The notes beneath the pieces are model-generated. The model saw only the letters and a list, made by a program, of their open reading frames with translations, did not search any database and had not been told where the DNA came from. A program made the translations under genes and the position numbers. From Herbaspirillum rhizosphaerae (lineage in GTDB: Bacteria; Pseudomonadota; Gammaproteobacteria; Burkholderiales; Burkholderiaceae_D), in assembly GCF_001189965.1 (NCBI RefSeq), contig NZ_LFLU01000018.1:40188-104187 (forward strand): a stretch of 64,000 nt of DNA, read 5' to 3'. Shown here piece after piece: positions 38,018 to 45,704 of this stretch. Position 1 is the first letter of the stretch. Each line of letters begins with the position of its first letter.

Positions 38018-38503
38018 ATGTCCGAGTTAACCAATAAGAACAATATGAGCAGCAACAGCGTCGATGGCAATAGCAGCGACGCCTTCGCCTGGCCGGTGCG
38101 GGTCTACTACGAAGACACCGACACCGGCGGCGTGGTGTTTTACGCCAACTACCTCAAGTTCTTTGAGCGCGCGCGCACCGAGTGGCTGCGCGCGCTGGGC
38201 TATTCCCAACAAGCACTGGCCGAATCTGCGGGCCTGATCTTCGTGGTCAAGAACACCGCCGTGGATTACTTTGCACCGGCGCGCCTCGACGATGAACTGA
38301 AATTGACAGTCGTGGTCGAACAGTTCCGCAACGCCTCGCTGGCCTTCGTCCAGGAAGCGTGGCGTATCAAGGGAACATCGCAGGGAACAGAACAAACATT
38401 ACTGGCGCGCGGCCGTATCACCATCGTCTGCGTCGACGCGGCGAGCTTCCGGCCTCAGGCCATTCCGGAAGAAATGCTGGCGCGCTTCAAGGGAAATTTA
38501 TAA
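38018..38503 (+). CDS. ybgC: Tol-Pal-associated acyl-CoA thioesterase
   Basis: 161-residue hot-dog-fold thioesterase. YEDTDTGGVVFYANYLKFFERARTEWLR contains the catalytic Asp and the conserved family stretch. It stands at the head of the Tol-Pal cluster as in most proteobacteria. There is an additional 20-residue polar N-terminus; the ATG at 38045 (MSSNSVDG) is an alternative start. It hydrolyses short-chain acyl-CoAs or acyl-ACP. Confidence 0.93.
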   Translation: MSELTNKNNMSSNSVDGNSSDAFAWPVRVYYEDTDTGGVVFYANYLKFFERARTEWLRALGYSQQALAESAGLIFVVKNTAVDYFAPARLDDELKLTVVVEQFRNASLAFVQEAWRIKGTSQGTEQTLLARGRITIVCVDAASFRPQAIPEEMLARFKGNL

Positions 38504-38664
38504 TTCGCCATCTATTCGACATCTGCACAGCTTGCGCGTCAAGCTTGCACATCAAGCCCGGAAGCCATGACCGCAGCGGTATCTTTACACCTGCCGCAAC
38601 GGGATTGAAAAAATTTGCACGTACAATTGACCATCTCTGACCGAACCTCCGACCCTCAATCCCC

Positions 38665-39366
38665 ATGAATGTCACTCAAGATCTATCCTTCGTTACCCTG
38701 ATCGCCAATGCCTCCGTCATTGTGCAACTTGTCATGTTGCTGTTGCTGTCGGCGTCGATTTTCAGCTGGACTTACATCTTCCGCAAGATGTTCACAATCC
38801 GCAGCTCGCGCATCCAGACCGAAGAGTTCGAGCGTTCGTTCTGGTCCGGCGGCAATCTGATTGCGCTGTATCAGGACACCCTGTCCAACCGTCGCAAGGG
38901 CAGCGGCCACGGCGGCGCGCTGGAACGCATCTTCCAGGCCGGCATGGGCGAATTCAACAAAGCCAAGGCGCAGGTCGGCAAAGGCGCGACGATCGATTCC
39001 ACCGGCTTGCTGGACGGCGCCCGCCGCGCCATGCGCGCAGCCTACCAGCGTGAAATGGACGCGCTGGAATCGCATCTGGCCTTCCTGGCCTCGGTCGGTT
39101 CGGTGTCGCCTTACGTCGGCCTGTTCGGCACCGTGTGGGGCATCATGAATGCCTTCCGCGGCCTTGCCAATGTGCAACAAGCGACACTCGCTGCGGTTGC
39201 GCCCGGTATTGCCGAAGCGCTGATCGCGACCGCGATTGGTCTCTTTGCAGCGATTCCTGCCGTGATTGCCTACAACCGCTACTCGCACGACATCGACCGC
39301 CTGGCGATCCGCTTTGAAAGCTTCATCGAAGAATTCTCCAATATCTTGCAACGTCAGGCACGCTAA
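38665..39366 (+). CDS. tolQ: Tol-Pal system proton channel TolQ
   Basis: 233-residue inner-membrane protein of the MotA/TolQ/ExbB family. A first membrane helix (SVIVQLVMLLLLSASIFSWTYIF) is followed by a cytoplasmic loop. The later two helices contain SPYVGLFGTVWGIMNAF and GIAEALIATAIGLFAAIPAVIAYN. With TolR it couples the proton gradient to TolA and outer-membrane constriction. It overlaps tolR by one base (TAATG). Confidence 0.97.
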   Translation: MNVTQDLSFVTLIANASVIVQLVMLLLLSASIFSWTYIFRKMFTIRSSRIQTEEFERSFWSGGNLIALYQDTLSNRRKGSGHGGALERIFQAGMGEFNKAKAQVGKGATIDSTGLLDGARRAMRAAYQREMDALESHLAFLASVGSVSPYVGLFGTVWGIMNAFRGLANVQQATLAAVAPGIAEALIATAIGLFAAIPAVIAYNRYSHDIDRLAIRFESFIEEFSNILQRQAR

Positions 39367-39794
39367 TGGCAGGTTCATCCATGCGCGGGGGACGCACCCG
39401 CAAGTTCAAATCGGAAATCAACGTCGTGCCTTACATCGACGTGATGCTGGTGCTGCTGATCATCTTCATGGTGGCCGCACCGGTGAACGACCCGAGCGTC
39501 ATCAACCTGCCGACCGCCGGCAAGTCGACCGTGCCGCCCAACGAATACATCGAAATCGCCCTCAAGCCCGACGCCAAGGCCACCATCAAGGTCAACGGCC
39601 CCAAGCGCGGCGAGACGCAGACGGCAAGCAGTCGCAACGATCTGGCGCAAAAACTGCAGGCCTTGCATGCGGACAGCCCCGACATGCCGGTGATGATTTC
39701 CGCCGACAAAGACATCAAGTACGACGAAGTGATTCAGGCCATTGCGTCCGCCAAGAAGCTGGGCATCACACGCGTGGGACTGGCAACGAAGTAA
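39366..39794 (+). CDS. tolR: Tol-Pal system protein TolR
   Basis: 142 residues, ExbD/TolR family. One N-terminal membrane helix contains the essential Asp (INVVPYIDVMLVLLIIFMVAAP), followed by a periplasmic domain (PVMISADKDIKYDEVIQAIASAKKLGITRVGLAT). It is the partner of TolQ in the stator. It starts within the tolQ stop and ends 1 bp before tolA. Confidence 0.97.
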   Translation: MAGSSMRGGRTRKFKSEINVVPYIDVMLVLLIIFMVAAPVNDPSVINLPTAGKSTVPPNEYIEIALKPDAKATIKVNGPKRGETQTASSRNDLAQKLQALHADSPDMPVMISADKDIKYDEVIQAIASAKKLGITRVGLATK

Positions 39795-39795
39795 T

Positions 39796-40716
39796 ATGAG
39801 CTCTCCTTACCAAGTACCGAGACAACCGGGTCGCTGGCGCGCCATCGCACTGGCGGTGGTGGTCCACATGGCCTTGCTGGCTTTCCTCTGGTTCGGCATC
39901 AGCTGGCAGAGCCAGACGCCGCTGACCGTGGAAGCGGAGATCTGGGATCCGACCGTCAAGGAAGCCGCCCCGCTGCCGCAACCCGAGCCGGAACCGGAAC
40001 CACCGAAACCGACGCCGGAACCCGTCCCTGAACCAGTCAAGCCGCCACCGCCACCGAAGGTCGAAGAACCTCCCGTGGTGAAGCCGGATATCGCACTGGA
40101 AAAAGAGAAGGAAAAGAAGCGCAAAGAAGCGGAAAAGAAAGATCGCGAAGAGAAGGCGAAAGAAGCCAAGCTCGAGCGTGAAAAAGAAGATCAGCTGAAG
40201 AAGGAAAAGCAGGAGAAGCTGGACGCCGACAAGAAACTCGCCAAGCAGAAGGAAGACGCCGAAGCGAAGAAGAAAGCCGAAGCCGACAAACTCGCTGCCG
40301 AGAAGAAACAGAAACAGCAAGCCGCCGACAACAAGGCTGCCGAGCAACGTCGCCAGGACGATCTGAAACGCATGATGGGCCAGGCCACCAGCAATAGCGG
40401 CGGCACCGGTACCGCAGCCAAATCGCAAGGTCCGATCGGCGCGGCAGACTACGGCCGCAAGCTGGGCGCGAAGATCCGCTCCAACACCATCTTCGACGTG
40501 CCCGGCGAATTGAGCGCGAACCCGGCGGTAGAATACACTGTCGAACTGCTGCCAGACGGGACCGTACGCAGCATCCGCAAGAACAGAACATCCGGCATTC
40601 CGGGCTTTGACGAAGCAGTTCTGCAAGCGATCAACAAATCGCAACCTTTCCCTCCAGACAAGGATGGCCGGGTGCCGAACAGCTTTACTTTCACCCATTT
40701 ACCGAAAGATCAGTAA
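39796..40716 (+). CDS. tolA: Tol-Pal system protein TolA
   Basis: 306 residues. An N-terminal anchor (AIALAVVVHMALLAFLWFGISW, carrying the SHLS-like region) is followed by a Pro/Glu-rich stretch (PQPEPEPEPPKPTPEPVPEPVKPPPPPK). A long Lys/Glu/Ala coiled coil (about residues 95-205) spans the periplasm. The C-terminal TonB-like domain (YTVELLPDGTVRSIRKNRTSGIPGFDEAVLQAI) contacts TolB/Pal. The ATG at 39796 is chosen over one inside tolR. Confidence 0.95.
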   Translation: MSSPYQVPRQPGRWRAIALAVVVHMALLAFLWFGISWQSQTPLTVEAEIWDPTVKEAAPLPQPEPEPEPPKPTPEPVPEPVKPPPPPKVEEPPVVKPDIALEKEKEKKRKEAEKKDREEKAKEAKLEREKEDQLKKEKQEKLDADKKLAKQKEDAEAKKKAEADKLAAEKKQKQQAADNKAAEQRRQDDLKRMMGQATSNSGGTGTAAKSQGPIGAADYGRKLGAKIRSNTIFDVPGELSANPAVEYTVELLPDGTVRSIRKNRTSGIPGFDEAVLQAINKSQPFPPDKDGRVPNSFTFTHLPKDQ

Positions 40717-40719
40717 ACG

Positions 40720-42033
40720 ATGACAATGAGGATGATGAAAAACTCACGCGACCTGCCACTTGGTTTTCGCCGCCTGACAGGCATTGCCCTGACCGTTGCC
40801 GGCATCGCCATGGCGCCTGCCTCGCATGCAGAATTGCGCTTTGAAATTTCCGGCGTCGGCGCCAGCCAGATCCCGGTCGCCATCGCATCCTTCCCGGGCG
40901 AAGAAGGCGCGCCGCAACAGATCACCAACATCATCAGGGCCGACCTGACGCGCAGCGGCATATTCAAACTGATCGACAACAGCGACTCGCTGTCGGACTC
41001 TTCCACCATCAATTACGGCGACTGGAAAAACCGCGGCGCCAACGCGCTGGCGGTAGGCAGCGTGCAGCGCCTGGCCGACGGCCGCTTCGATGTGCGCTAT
41101 CGCCTGTTCGACACCATCAAGGCGGCGCAATTGTCGGCGCTGTCGTTCGGCAGCCAGCCGCAACTGATCCGCCTGACCGCACACAAGATCGCCGACGACA
41201 TCTATGAAAAACTGACCGGCATCCCCGGCATCTTCTCAACGCGCATTGCCTATGTGACACGTTCCGGCAAGGAATACCGCCTGGAAGTGGCCGATGCGGA
41301 CGGCGAAGGCGTACAGGTCGCGCTGCGCTCCAACGAACCGATCATTTCGCCGGCCTGGTCGCCGGACGGCGGCAAGGTGGCGTATGTTTCCTTCGAAGCC
41401 AAGAAACCGGTCATCTACATCCAGAACCTCGTGACGCGCCAGCGCACGCTGGTGGCCAACTTCAAGGGCAGCAACTCGGCCCCCGCATGGGCGCCCGACG
41501 GTTCGCGCCTGGCTGTGGCATTGACGCGTGACGGCCTGACCCAGGTCTACATCATCAACGCCGACGGCAGCGGCCTGCGCCGCCTGACCAACACCGCCGG
41601 CATCGATACCGAACCGCGCTTCTCGCCGGACGGCAATTATGTCTACTTCACCAGCGACCGCAGCGGCGGCCCGCAGATCTACAAGGTCAGCCCCAACGGC
41701 GGCGAAGCCCAGCGCGTGACTTTCGGCGGCAGCTACAACATCAGCCCGCGCATTTCTCCGGACGGCAAGACTTTGGCGTTTATTTCGCGCCGGGAAGGCA
41801 AATTCCAGCTCTACGCGCTGGATTTGACCAACGGTCAGGAACAACGCCTGTCCGACACCGTCAAAGATGAGTCGCCCAGCTTCTCGCCAAACGGCAAATA
41901 CATCATGTACGCGACGGAATCAGGCCGTCGCGGGTCTTTGGCCATCGTTTCCACCGATGGCCGGATCAAACAGCGCTTAACAACCCAGGTCGGCGATGTC
42001 AGGGAGCCAACCTGGGGGCCGTTCATGAAATAA
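40720..42033 (+). CDS. tolB: Tol-Pal system beta-propeller TolB
   Basis: 437 residues. The signal peptide (RRLTGIALTVAGIAMAPASHA) is followed by an N-terminal alpha/beta domain and a six-bladed propeller with repeated SPDG/APDG blades (ISPAWSPDGGKVAYVSFE; SAPAWAPDGSRLAVALT; TEPRFSPDGNYVYFTSD; ISPRISPDGKTLAFIS; SPSFSPNGKYIMYAT). It binds Pal in the periplasm. Several Mets cluster at the start (40720, 40729, 40735), so the exact start is uncertain. Confidence 0.97.
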   Translation: MTMRMMKNSRDLPLGFRRLTGIALTVAGIAMAPASHAELRFEISGVGASQIPVAIASFPGEEGAPQQITNIIRADLTRSGIFKLIDNSDSLSDSSTINYGDWKNRGANALAVGSVQRLADGRFDVRYRLFDTIKAAQLSALSFGSQPQLIRLTAHKIADDIYEKLTGIPGIFSTRIAYVTRSGKEYRLEVADADGEGVQVALRSNEPIISPAWSPDGGKVAYVSFEAKKPVIYIQNLVTRQRTLVANFKGSNSAPAWAPDGSRLAVALTRDGLTQVYIINADGSGLRRLTNTAGIDTEPRFSPDGNYVYFTSDRSGGPQIYKVSPNGGEAQRVTFGGSYNISPRISPDGKTLAFISRREGKFQLYALDLTNGQEQRLSDTVKDESPSFSPNGKYIMYATESGRRGSLAIVSTDGRIKQRLTTQVGDVREPTWGPFMK

Positions 42034-42072
42034 ACAATTATTCACATTCATTCACGACACAAGGAGTTTCAG

Positions 42073-42597
42073 ATGCGCACATTCAGTTCTTTTGCAATCG
42101 TTCTTTCGGCAGCAGTGCTGCTGGCGGCATGCTCGTCCACCAAACTGGACGACAAAAACGCACCGGTGGAAGCCCGCGCCACAACCGGCACTACTGAGGG
42201 CGCAGATCCACGCGCAGTCAACACCGTCAACGCCGGTTCCGACCCGCTGAACGATCCGCAAGGCGTCCTCGCCAAGCGCAGCGTCTACTTCGACTATGAC
42301 AGCTACTCGGTCAAGGAAGAGTTCCGTCCTGTGGTCGAAGCACATGCCAAATACCTGAACTCGCACAAGGATCGCAAGGTCATCATCCAGGGCAATACCG
42401 ATGATCGCGGCGGCACCGAGTACAACCTGGCCCTGGGTCAGAAGCGTGCAGAAGCAGTCCGCAAGGCCCTGGTCCTGCTGGGCGTCTCCGATGCGCAAGT
42501 TGAAGCCGTTTCCTTCGGCAAGGAAAAGCCGAAGGCATTGGGCAGCGACGAAGCAGCATGGGCTGAAAACCGCCGCGCTGATATCGCTTACCAATAA
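42073..42597 (+). CDS. pal: Peptidoglycan-associated lipoprotein Pal
   Basis: 174 residues. A lipoprotein signal ends in LLAAC, giving lipidated Cys20. The C-terminal OmpA-like peptidoglycan-binding domain has VYFDYDSYSV, IIQGNTDDRGGTEYNLALGQKRAEAV and the terminal ENRRADIAY. It anchors the outer membrane to peptidoglycan and cycles between TolB and the wall. AAGGAG lies 9 nt before the ATG. Confidence 0.97.
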   Translation: MRTFSSFAIVLSAAVLLAACSSTKLDDKNAPVEARATTGTTEGADPRAVNTVNAGSDPLNDPQGVLAKRSVYFDYDSYSVKEEFRPVVEAHAKYLNSHKDRKVIIQGNTDDRGGTEYNLALGQKRAEAVRKALVLLGVSDAQVEAVSFGKEKPKALGSDEAAWAENRRADIAYQ

Positions 42598-42602
42598 GAC
42601 CT

Positions 42603-43364
42603 ATGCGCACTTCCCTGAAAACCAAGTTCAAATCGGTTTCTGCAGCGGCCATGCTGGCCGCTGTCGCGTGCCTGCCGATGACAGCGCACGCGGGCTTGTT
42701 TGACGATGACGAAGCGCGCAAGGCCATCCTCGATCTGCGCAACAAAGTCGATAGCCTGCAAAAGGATATGGTCAACAAATCGGACAAGAACAGCGCGCTG
42801 AGCCTGTCCGATCAAAACGACCAGCTCCGCCAGGAAATCGCCAGACTGCGCGGCCAGATCGAAGTGCTGACCAATGAACTGTCCAACACGCAGCAACGCC
42901 AGAAAGACTTTTACGTCGATCTGGATGCGCGCCTGCGCAAGCTGGAACCGCAAAAAATCACGATTGACGGCAAGGAAGCCAGCGTCGATCTGAATGAGCA
43001 AAAATCCTATGACGCCGCACTGAACCTGTTCAAGGGCGGCGACTACAAGGGTGCCGGCGCTGCGTTCAGCGACTTCCTGAAGCGTTATCCGCAATCCGGT
43101 TACGCGCCATCGGCGCAATACTGGGTGGGCAACGCACTGTATGCGCAGCGCGACTACAAGGGCGCCATCGCAGCACAGCAGGTAGTGGTGAAGAATTACC
43201 CGGACAGTCCGAAGGTGGCCGACGCCATGCTCAACATCGGCAGCTCGTACATCGAGTTGAAGGACAAGGCAGCGGCGAAAAAATCGTTGGATGCGCTGAT
43301 TGCGAAGTATCCGGAAAGCCCGGCGGCCCAGACAGGTAAAGAAAAACTGGCAACATTGAAATAG
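42603..43364 (+). CDS. cpoB: Cell division coordinator CpoB (YbgF)
   Basis: 253 residues with a signal peptide (MLAAVACLPMTAHAG). An N-terminal trimerising coiled coil (LRNKVDSLQKDMVNKSDK...QLRQEIARLRGQIEVLTNELSNTQQRQKDF) is followed by three TPR motifs (YDAALNLFKGGDYKGAGAAFSDFLKRYPQSGYAPSAQYWVGNALYAQ and repeats). It links Tol-dependent constriction with PBP1B in E. coli. It follows pal by 5 bp and closes the tol operon. Confidence 0.95.
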   Translation: MRTSLKTKFKSVSAAAMLAAVACLPMTAHAGLFDDDEARKAILDLRNKVDSLQKDMVNKSDKNSALSLSDQNDQLRQEIARLRGQIEVLTNELSNTQQRQKDFYVDLDARLRKLEPQKITIDGKEASVDLNEQKSYDAALNLFKGGDYKGAGAAFSDFLKRYPQSGYAPSAQYWVGNALYAQRDYKGAIAAQQVVVKNYPDSPKVADAMLNIGSSYIELKDKAAAKKSLDALIAKYPESPAAQTGKEKLATLK

Positions 43365-43390
43365 CGCCTTGAAATATTTCCCCTACCTGT

Positions 43391-43420
43391 TTGACACGAT
43401 CGATCGATATTGCATATAAT
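43391..43420 (+). promoter_or_regulatory. Consensus promoter of tRNA-Lys
   Basis: Perfect TTGACA (43391-43396) and TATAAT (43415-43420) hexamers are spaced 18 bp apart, ending 11 bp before the tRNA. This gives the tRNA an independent start behind the tol operon. Confidence 0.85.
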
Positions 43421-43431
43421 AGCGGTCTTTC

Positions 43432-43507
43432 GGGTCGTTAGCTCAGTTGGTAGAGCAGCGGACTTTTAATCCGTTGGTCGCAGGTTCGAGTCCCGCACGG
43501 CCTACCA
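43432..43507 (+). tRNA. tRNA-Lys (anticodon TTT)
   Basis: A 76-nt cloverleaf starts GGGTCGTTAGCTCAGTTGG, has the anticodon loop CTTTTAA (TTT at 43465-43467), T-arm GGTTCGAGTCC and encoded CCA. The acceptor stem pairs GGGTCGT with ACGGCCT (two G-U). Confidence 0.98.
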
Positions 43508-43523
43508 GAAATTCGCAGTAGAT

Positions 43524-43560
43524 AAAAAGGGTTCCAAGCCATTGGAGCCCTTTTTGTTTT
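43524..43560 (+). terminator. Terminator after tRNA-Lys
   Basis: AAAAAGGG-T-TCCAA pairs with TTGGA-G-CCCTTTTT (13 pairs plus T-G, 4-nt loop), followed by T-rich DNA. Confidence 0.9.
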
Positions 43561-43675
43561 TCCCATTCCTTGTTTCGTTATTCGCAACACGTCGCCATCG
43601 GCAACGCGTCCTCGCGGCGCGCATAGCCACCGCATATACGCTGTCGACCCGCACACCTTACGGTTACTGCCGATG

Positions 43676-45070
43676 CTAACGAAAATCAGGCAGAACCTTT
43701 ATTCCATAGTATTTGGCAAATGTCGCGCGATAAGAGTCTTTGAACCATTGCGGCGATGAGGCCGTAGGAAACGGCCTGACCGGCATTGGTATCGCATCGA
43801 GATCAAATCCTGTGGTGATGGCATCTGTGCTGCCGGCGGCGACTGCCGCATAGACTCTTCCTGCCTGGACCGATGCAATCGAGTCCTTTTCCACATGATC
43901 AAAAAAGAAATAAATCAGCCTGGAAAACAGCACGATGAGCACCAATGCCAATACAGGCTGAAACCTGGGCGCCCTGGAAGCCAAACGAGCAACGGATATC
44001 CCTACGAGATAGACCAACGCAAGTTTTCCCACCAACATCAGATCTCCCCAAGGATAGGATTCCATATCGAAGTAGTTGGTATTGGATTTGGCGGATATCA
44101 AATAAGTGGAAATCAAGACAGCCGCGCCGAGATAGAGTGCAAAGTAAAAACCATATGCAAAATCACTCTCGCGCTCCGGCTTTCTGCGCGCTTTAAGCAC
44201 CAGAACTGCCACGCACAAGAGCAGCAGGACAATACCGATCGGCATCATTCTGGACTCGAGGAAGAACCGTATGCCGCCAACAAAATTGGCGCTTGCCACT
44301 CCCTTGGAACGATCCGAAAAAAGCACCGTGATCAACAGCGAAATCGATCCGAAAAACAAATTGATCAACAATAACCTGGAATAGCTATTTTGTTTAAGAT
44401 GCGTCCAGAGTCTGGCGGGGTTCAAGCCGGTATTGGCTTTCATCTCCAGTAACAGCAAGAAGAGGCTAAAGATGAAAATAGTCAGCGTAAATGATTCGAG
44501 CGAAAAATTGCAGAGATAGGACAGGAACAGAAAACCGGTAAATGCCGAATCGCTGAGTTTTCTTTCCTTTGCCTCAAACGTCATTTTCAGCAAAACAAAT
44601 GTCAGAAATCCCGGCAGTTGATAGCAAATGAAATGAACCTGATTTTTCCAGAAAAAAACTTGAAGAGTGACCACCGCGAAGAAGAGGCTGAACATCAGCT
44701 TGAACCCGCGGTTAGTTTCGGGGGCCGCCGCCTTCTTCAGAAAATAGGAAAAGCTGCAGGTCACGAAAACCGCAAAAAAACTTGCGGATACAAGCTTGTA
44801 CAACGTGAAAAAGCTGACTTTTATAATTCCGTTTATCGAGAAAAACGTAAAACTGAAAATGGAAGAGAAAAGTGTTCGCCCATAAATGTCGATGATGCGA
44901 TTGGGCGTCCAGGCCGAATGAAACTTCGGTGCCAGAACACCGTGCAACGCAGAAGCAAAATGAACCACGTCGTCGCCGTTCATGATTGCCACATCAAAAA
45001 CAGCCCACCAGGCAAACAAAAACACACATCCCAGCATTACTCTGTCGAACGAAATATTCTTTGTACTCAT
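43676..45070 (-). CDS. Polytopic membrane protein of unknown function
   Basis: 464 residues from the ATG at 45070 (GGGACGG upstream). About ten to eleven hydrophobic helices are seen, including VMLGCVFLFAWWAVFDVAIM, TLFSSIFSFTFFSINGI, LVSASFFAVFVTCSF, LMFSLFFAVVTLQVFFW, LTIFIFSLFLLLLEM, LLLINLFFGSISLLITVLF, IGIVLLLLCVAVLVL and LALVLIVLFSRLIYFFF. The topology, a large first loop (NGDDVVHFASALHGVLAPKFHSAWTPNRIIDIYGR) and a soluble tail recall glycosyltransferase/O-antigen-type membrane proteins. No catalytic motif can be claimed. Base composition is poorer in G/C than its neighbours, suggesting acquisition. Confidence 0.7.
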   Translation of the reverse strand: MSTKNISFDRVMLGCVFLFAWWAVFDVAIMNGDDVVHFASALHGVLAPKFHSAWTPNRIIDIYGRTLFSSIFSFTFFSINGIIKVSFFTLYKLVSASFFAVFVTCSFSYFLKKAAAPETNRGFKLMFSLFFAVVTLQVFFWKNQVHFICYQLPGFLTFVLLKMTFEAKERKLSDSAFTGFLFLSYLCNFSLESFTLTIFIFSLFLLLLEMKANTGLNPARLWTHLKQNSYSRLLLINLFFGSISLLITVLFSDRSKGVASANFVGGIRFFLESRMMPIGIVLLLLCVAVLVLKARRKPERESDFAYGFYFALYLGAAVLISTYLISAKSNTNYFDMESYPWGDLMLVGKLALVYLVGISVARLASRAPRFQPVLALVLIVLFSRLIYFFFDHVEKDSIASVQAGRVYAAVAAGSTDAITTGFDLDAIPMPVRPFPTASSPQWFKDSYRATFAKYYGIKVLPDFR

Positions 45071-45253
45071 CGGCCGTCCCAATTAGCAGAAGACAACTTT
45101 ACAGCGCGAGTCGTACTTTAAAGTCGTCTCGCCTGACATCTTGTCATCCAAATGTAAAATCAGATGCCATGATAAGGGAGCGGCCCTGATTTGAGTTCGC
45201 TTATTGTGCGTCTGCCAATCCCGGGGCTGATGACAATCAGTCGCCGGAGAAGC

Positions 45254-45289
45254 AAAAAAAAAGCCCCCGAACTTTGCAGGTCGGGGGCT
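45254..45289 (-). terminator. Strong minus-strand terminator with no protein gene in front
   Basis: On the minus strand AGCCCCCGA pairs with TCGGGGGCT (9 bp, mostly G-C, 10-nt loop), followed by nine Ts. The plus strand has no T-run. The nearest rightward gene, hemS, is on the other strand, so this must end a minus-strand RNA that starts between 45290 and about 45520. Confidence 0.85.
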
Positions 45290-45457
45290 GAATCCAATCC
45301 GGGGAGGAGTTGGAGGAGACGGGTTCACTTTATCGCAGCGCACCATGCGTCTCCAGAACAATTACACAATGACACATTCTCAACACTTTGATTACAGCTG
45401 ACAGCATCGCCAACTTTTGTAAAAGACTTTAACCGTCCTTGCAATTTCAGTGTCGAT
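45254..45457 (-). ncRNA. Candidate Fur-regulated small RNA
   Basis: A predicted transcript of about 200 nt runs from the Fur-box promoter (start near 45456) to the terminator at 45254. Promoter on the minus strand: TTTAGA, 17 bp, TATTAT, with the Fur palindrome exactly filling the spacer. Near its 3' end the RNA has a CU-rich stretch, CUCCUCCAACUCCUCCCC, complementary to Shine-Dalgarno sequences, in front of the terminator. No open frame with a ribosome binding site is seen. It would be iron-repressed, by analogy with RyhB/PrrF/NrrF, though no sequence similarity to those is claimed. Confidence 0.6.
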
Positions 45458-45467
45458 GAACAATAAT
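45439..45467 (+). promoter_or_regulatory. Promoter of hemS
   Basis: TTGCAA (45439-45444), 17 bp, AATAAT (45462-45467). Transcription would begin inside the Fur palindrome, giving iron repression. Confidence 0.6.
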
Positions 45468-45489
45468 AGATGAGAATTATTCTCATCTA
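45467..45489. promoter_or_regulatory. Fur box (perfect 23-bp palindrome)
   Basis: Half-site TAGATGAGAAT is followed by a central T and the exact inverse. The core TGAGAAT-T-ATTCTCA matches the 7-1-7 Fur consensus (TGATAAT-N-ATTATCA) at all but one position per half. It is the spacer of the minus-strand promoter and overlaps the predicted start of plus-strand transcription toward hemS. Confidence 0.88.
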
Positions 45490-45559
45490 AAGAATTTCAC
45501 CTCCGCCGGCCCTCCGCTTGCTTGTGTTGTTTGTTTCTCCCCCCACCTCAAGCGCCCGC

Positions 45560-45657
45560 CGACATGCCGTCTTTTTCTTTGGATGCCCTGCCGCGGCGAC
45601 TTGGATATCGGCAACCCGCCCCCACATGGGTCGGAATCGCTCGGGACCGGCATGTCG
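45560..45657 (+). promoter_or_regulatory. Long-range hairpin in hemS leader
   Basis: CGACATGCCG (45560-45569) is exactly complementary to CGGCATGTCG (45648-45657), enclosing 78 nt with smaller inner stems (CCCACATGGG; GCCGCGGC). It lies in the roughly 230-nt leader and ends 47 nt before the hemS start. Confidence 0.45.
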
Positions 45658-45704
45658 TGCCGCCGCTCACTCTGCAATACAGCAATAACGAAGAAGGAAA
45701 GATC

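Larger units (their letters stand above)
45071..45704. other. Fur-controlled intergenic region
   Basis: 634 bp without a protein gene. It contains, left to right, the upstream region of the membrane-protein gene, a minus-strand terminator (45254-45289), a probable minus-strand sRNA, the Fur box with two opposed promoters (45439-45490) and a long structured leader of hemS (45475-45704). A reading frame at 45083-45361 (minus) crosses the terminator and has no ribosome binding site. Confidence 0.7.

Noticed and set aside
45083..45361. A 92-codon minus-strand frame in the Fur region
   Set aside because: It runs through the strong terminator at 45254-45289, has no ribosome binding site and no similarity. 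The region is better explained as a non-coding RNA.
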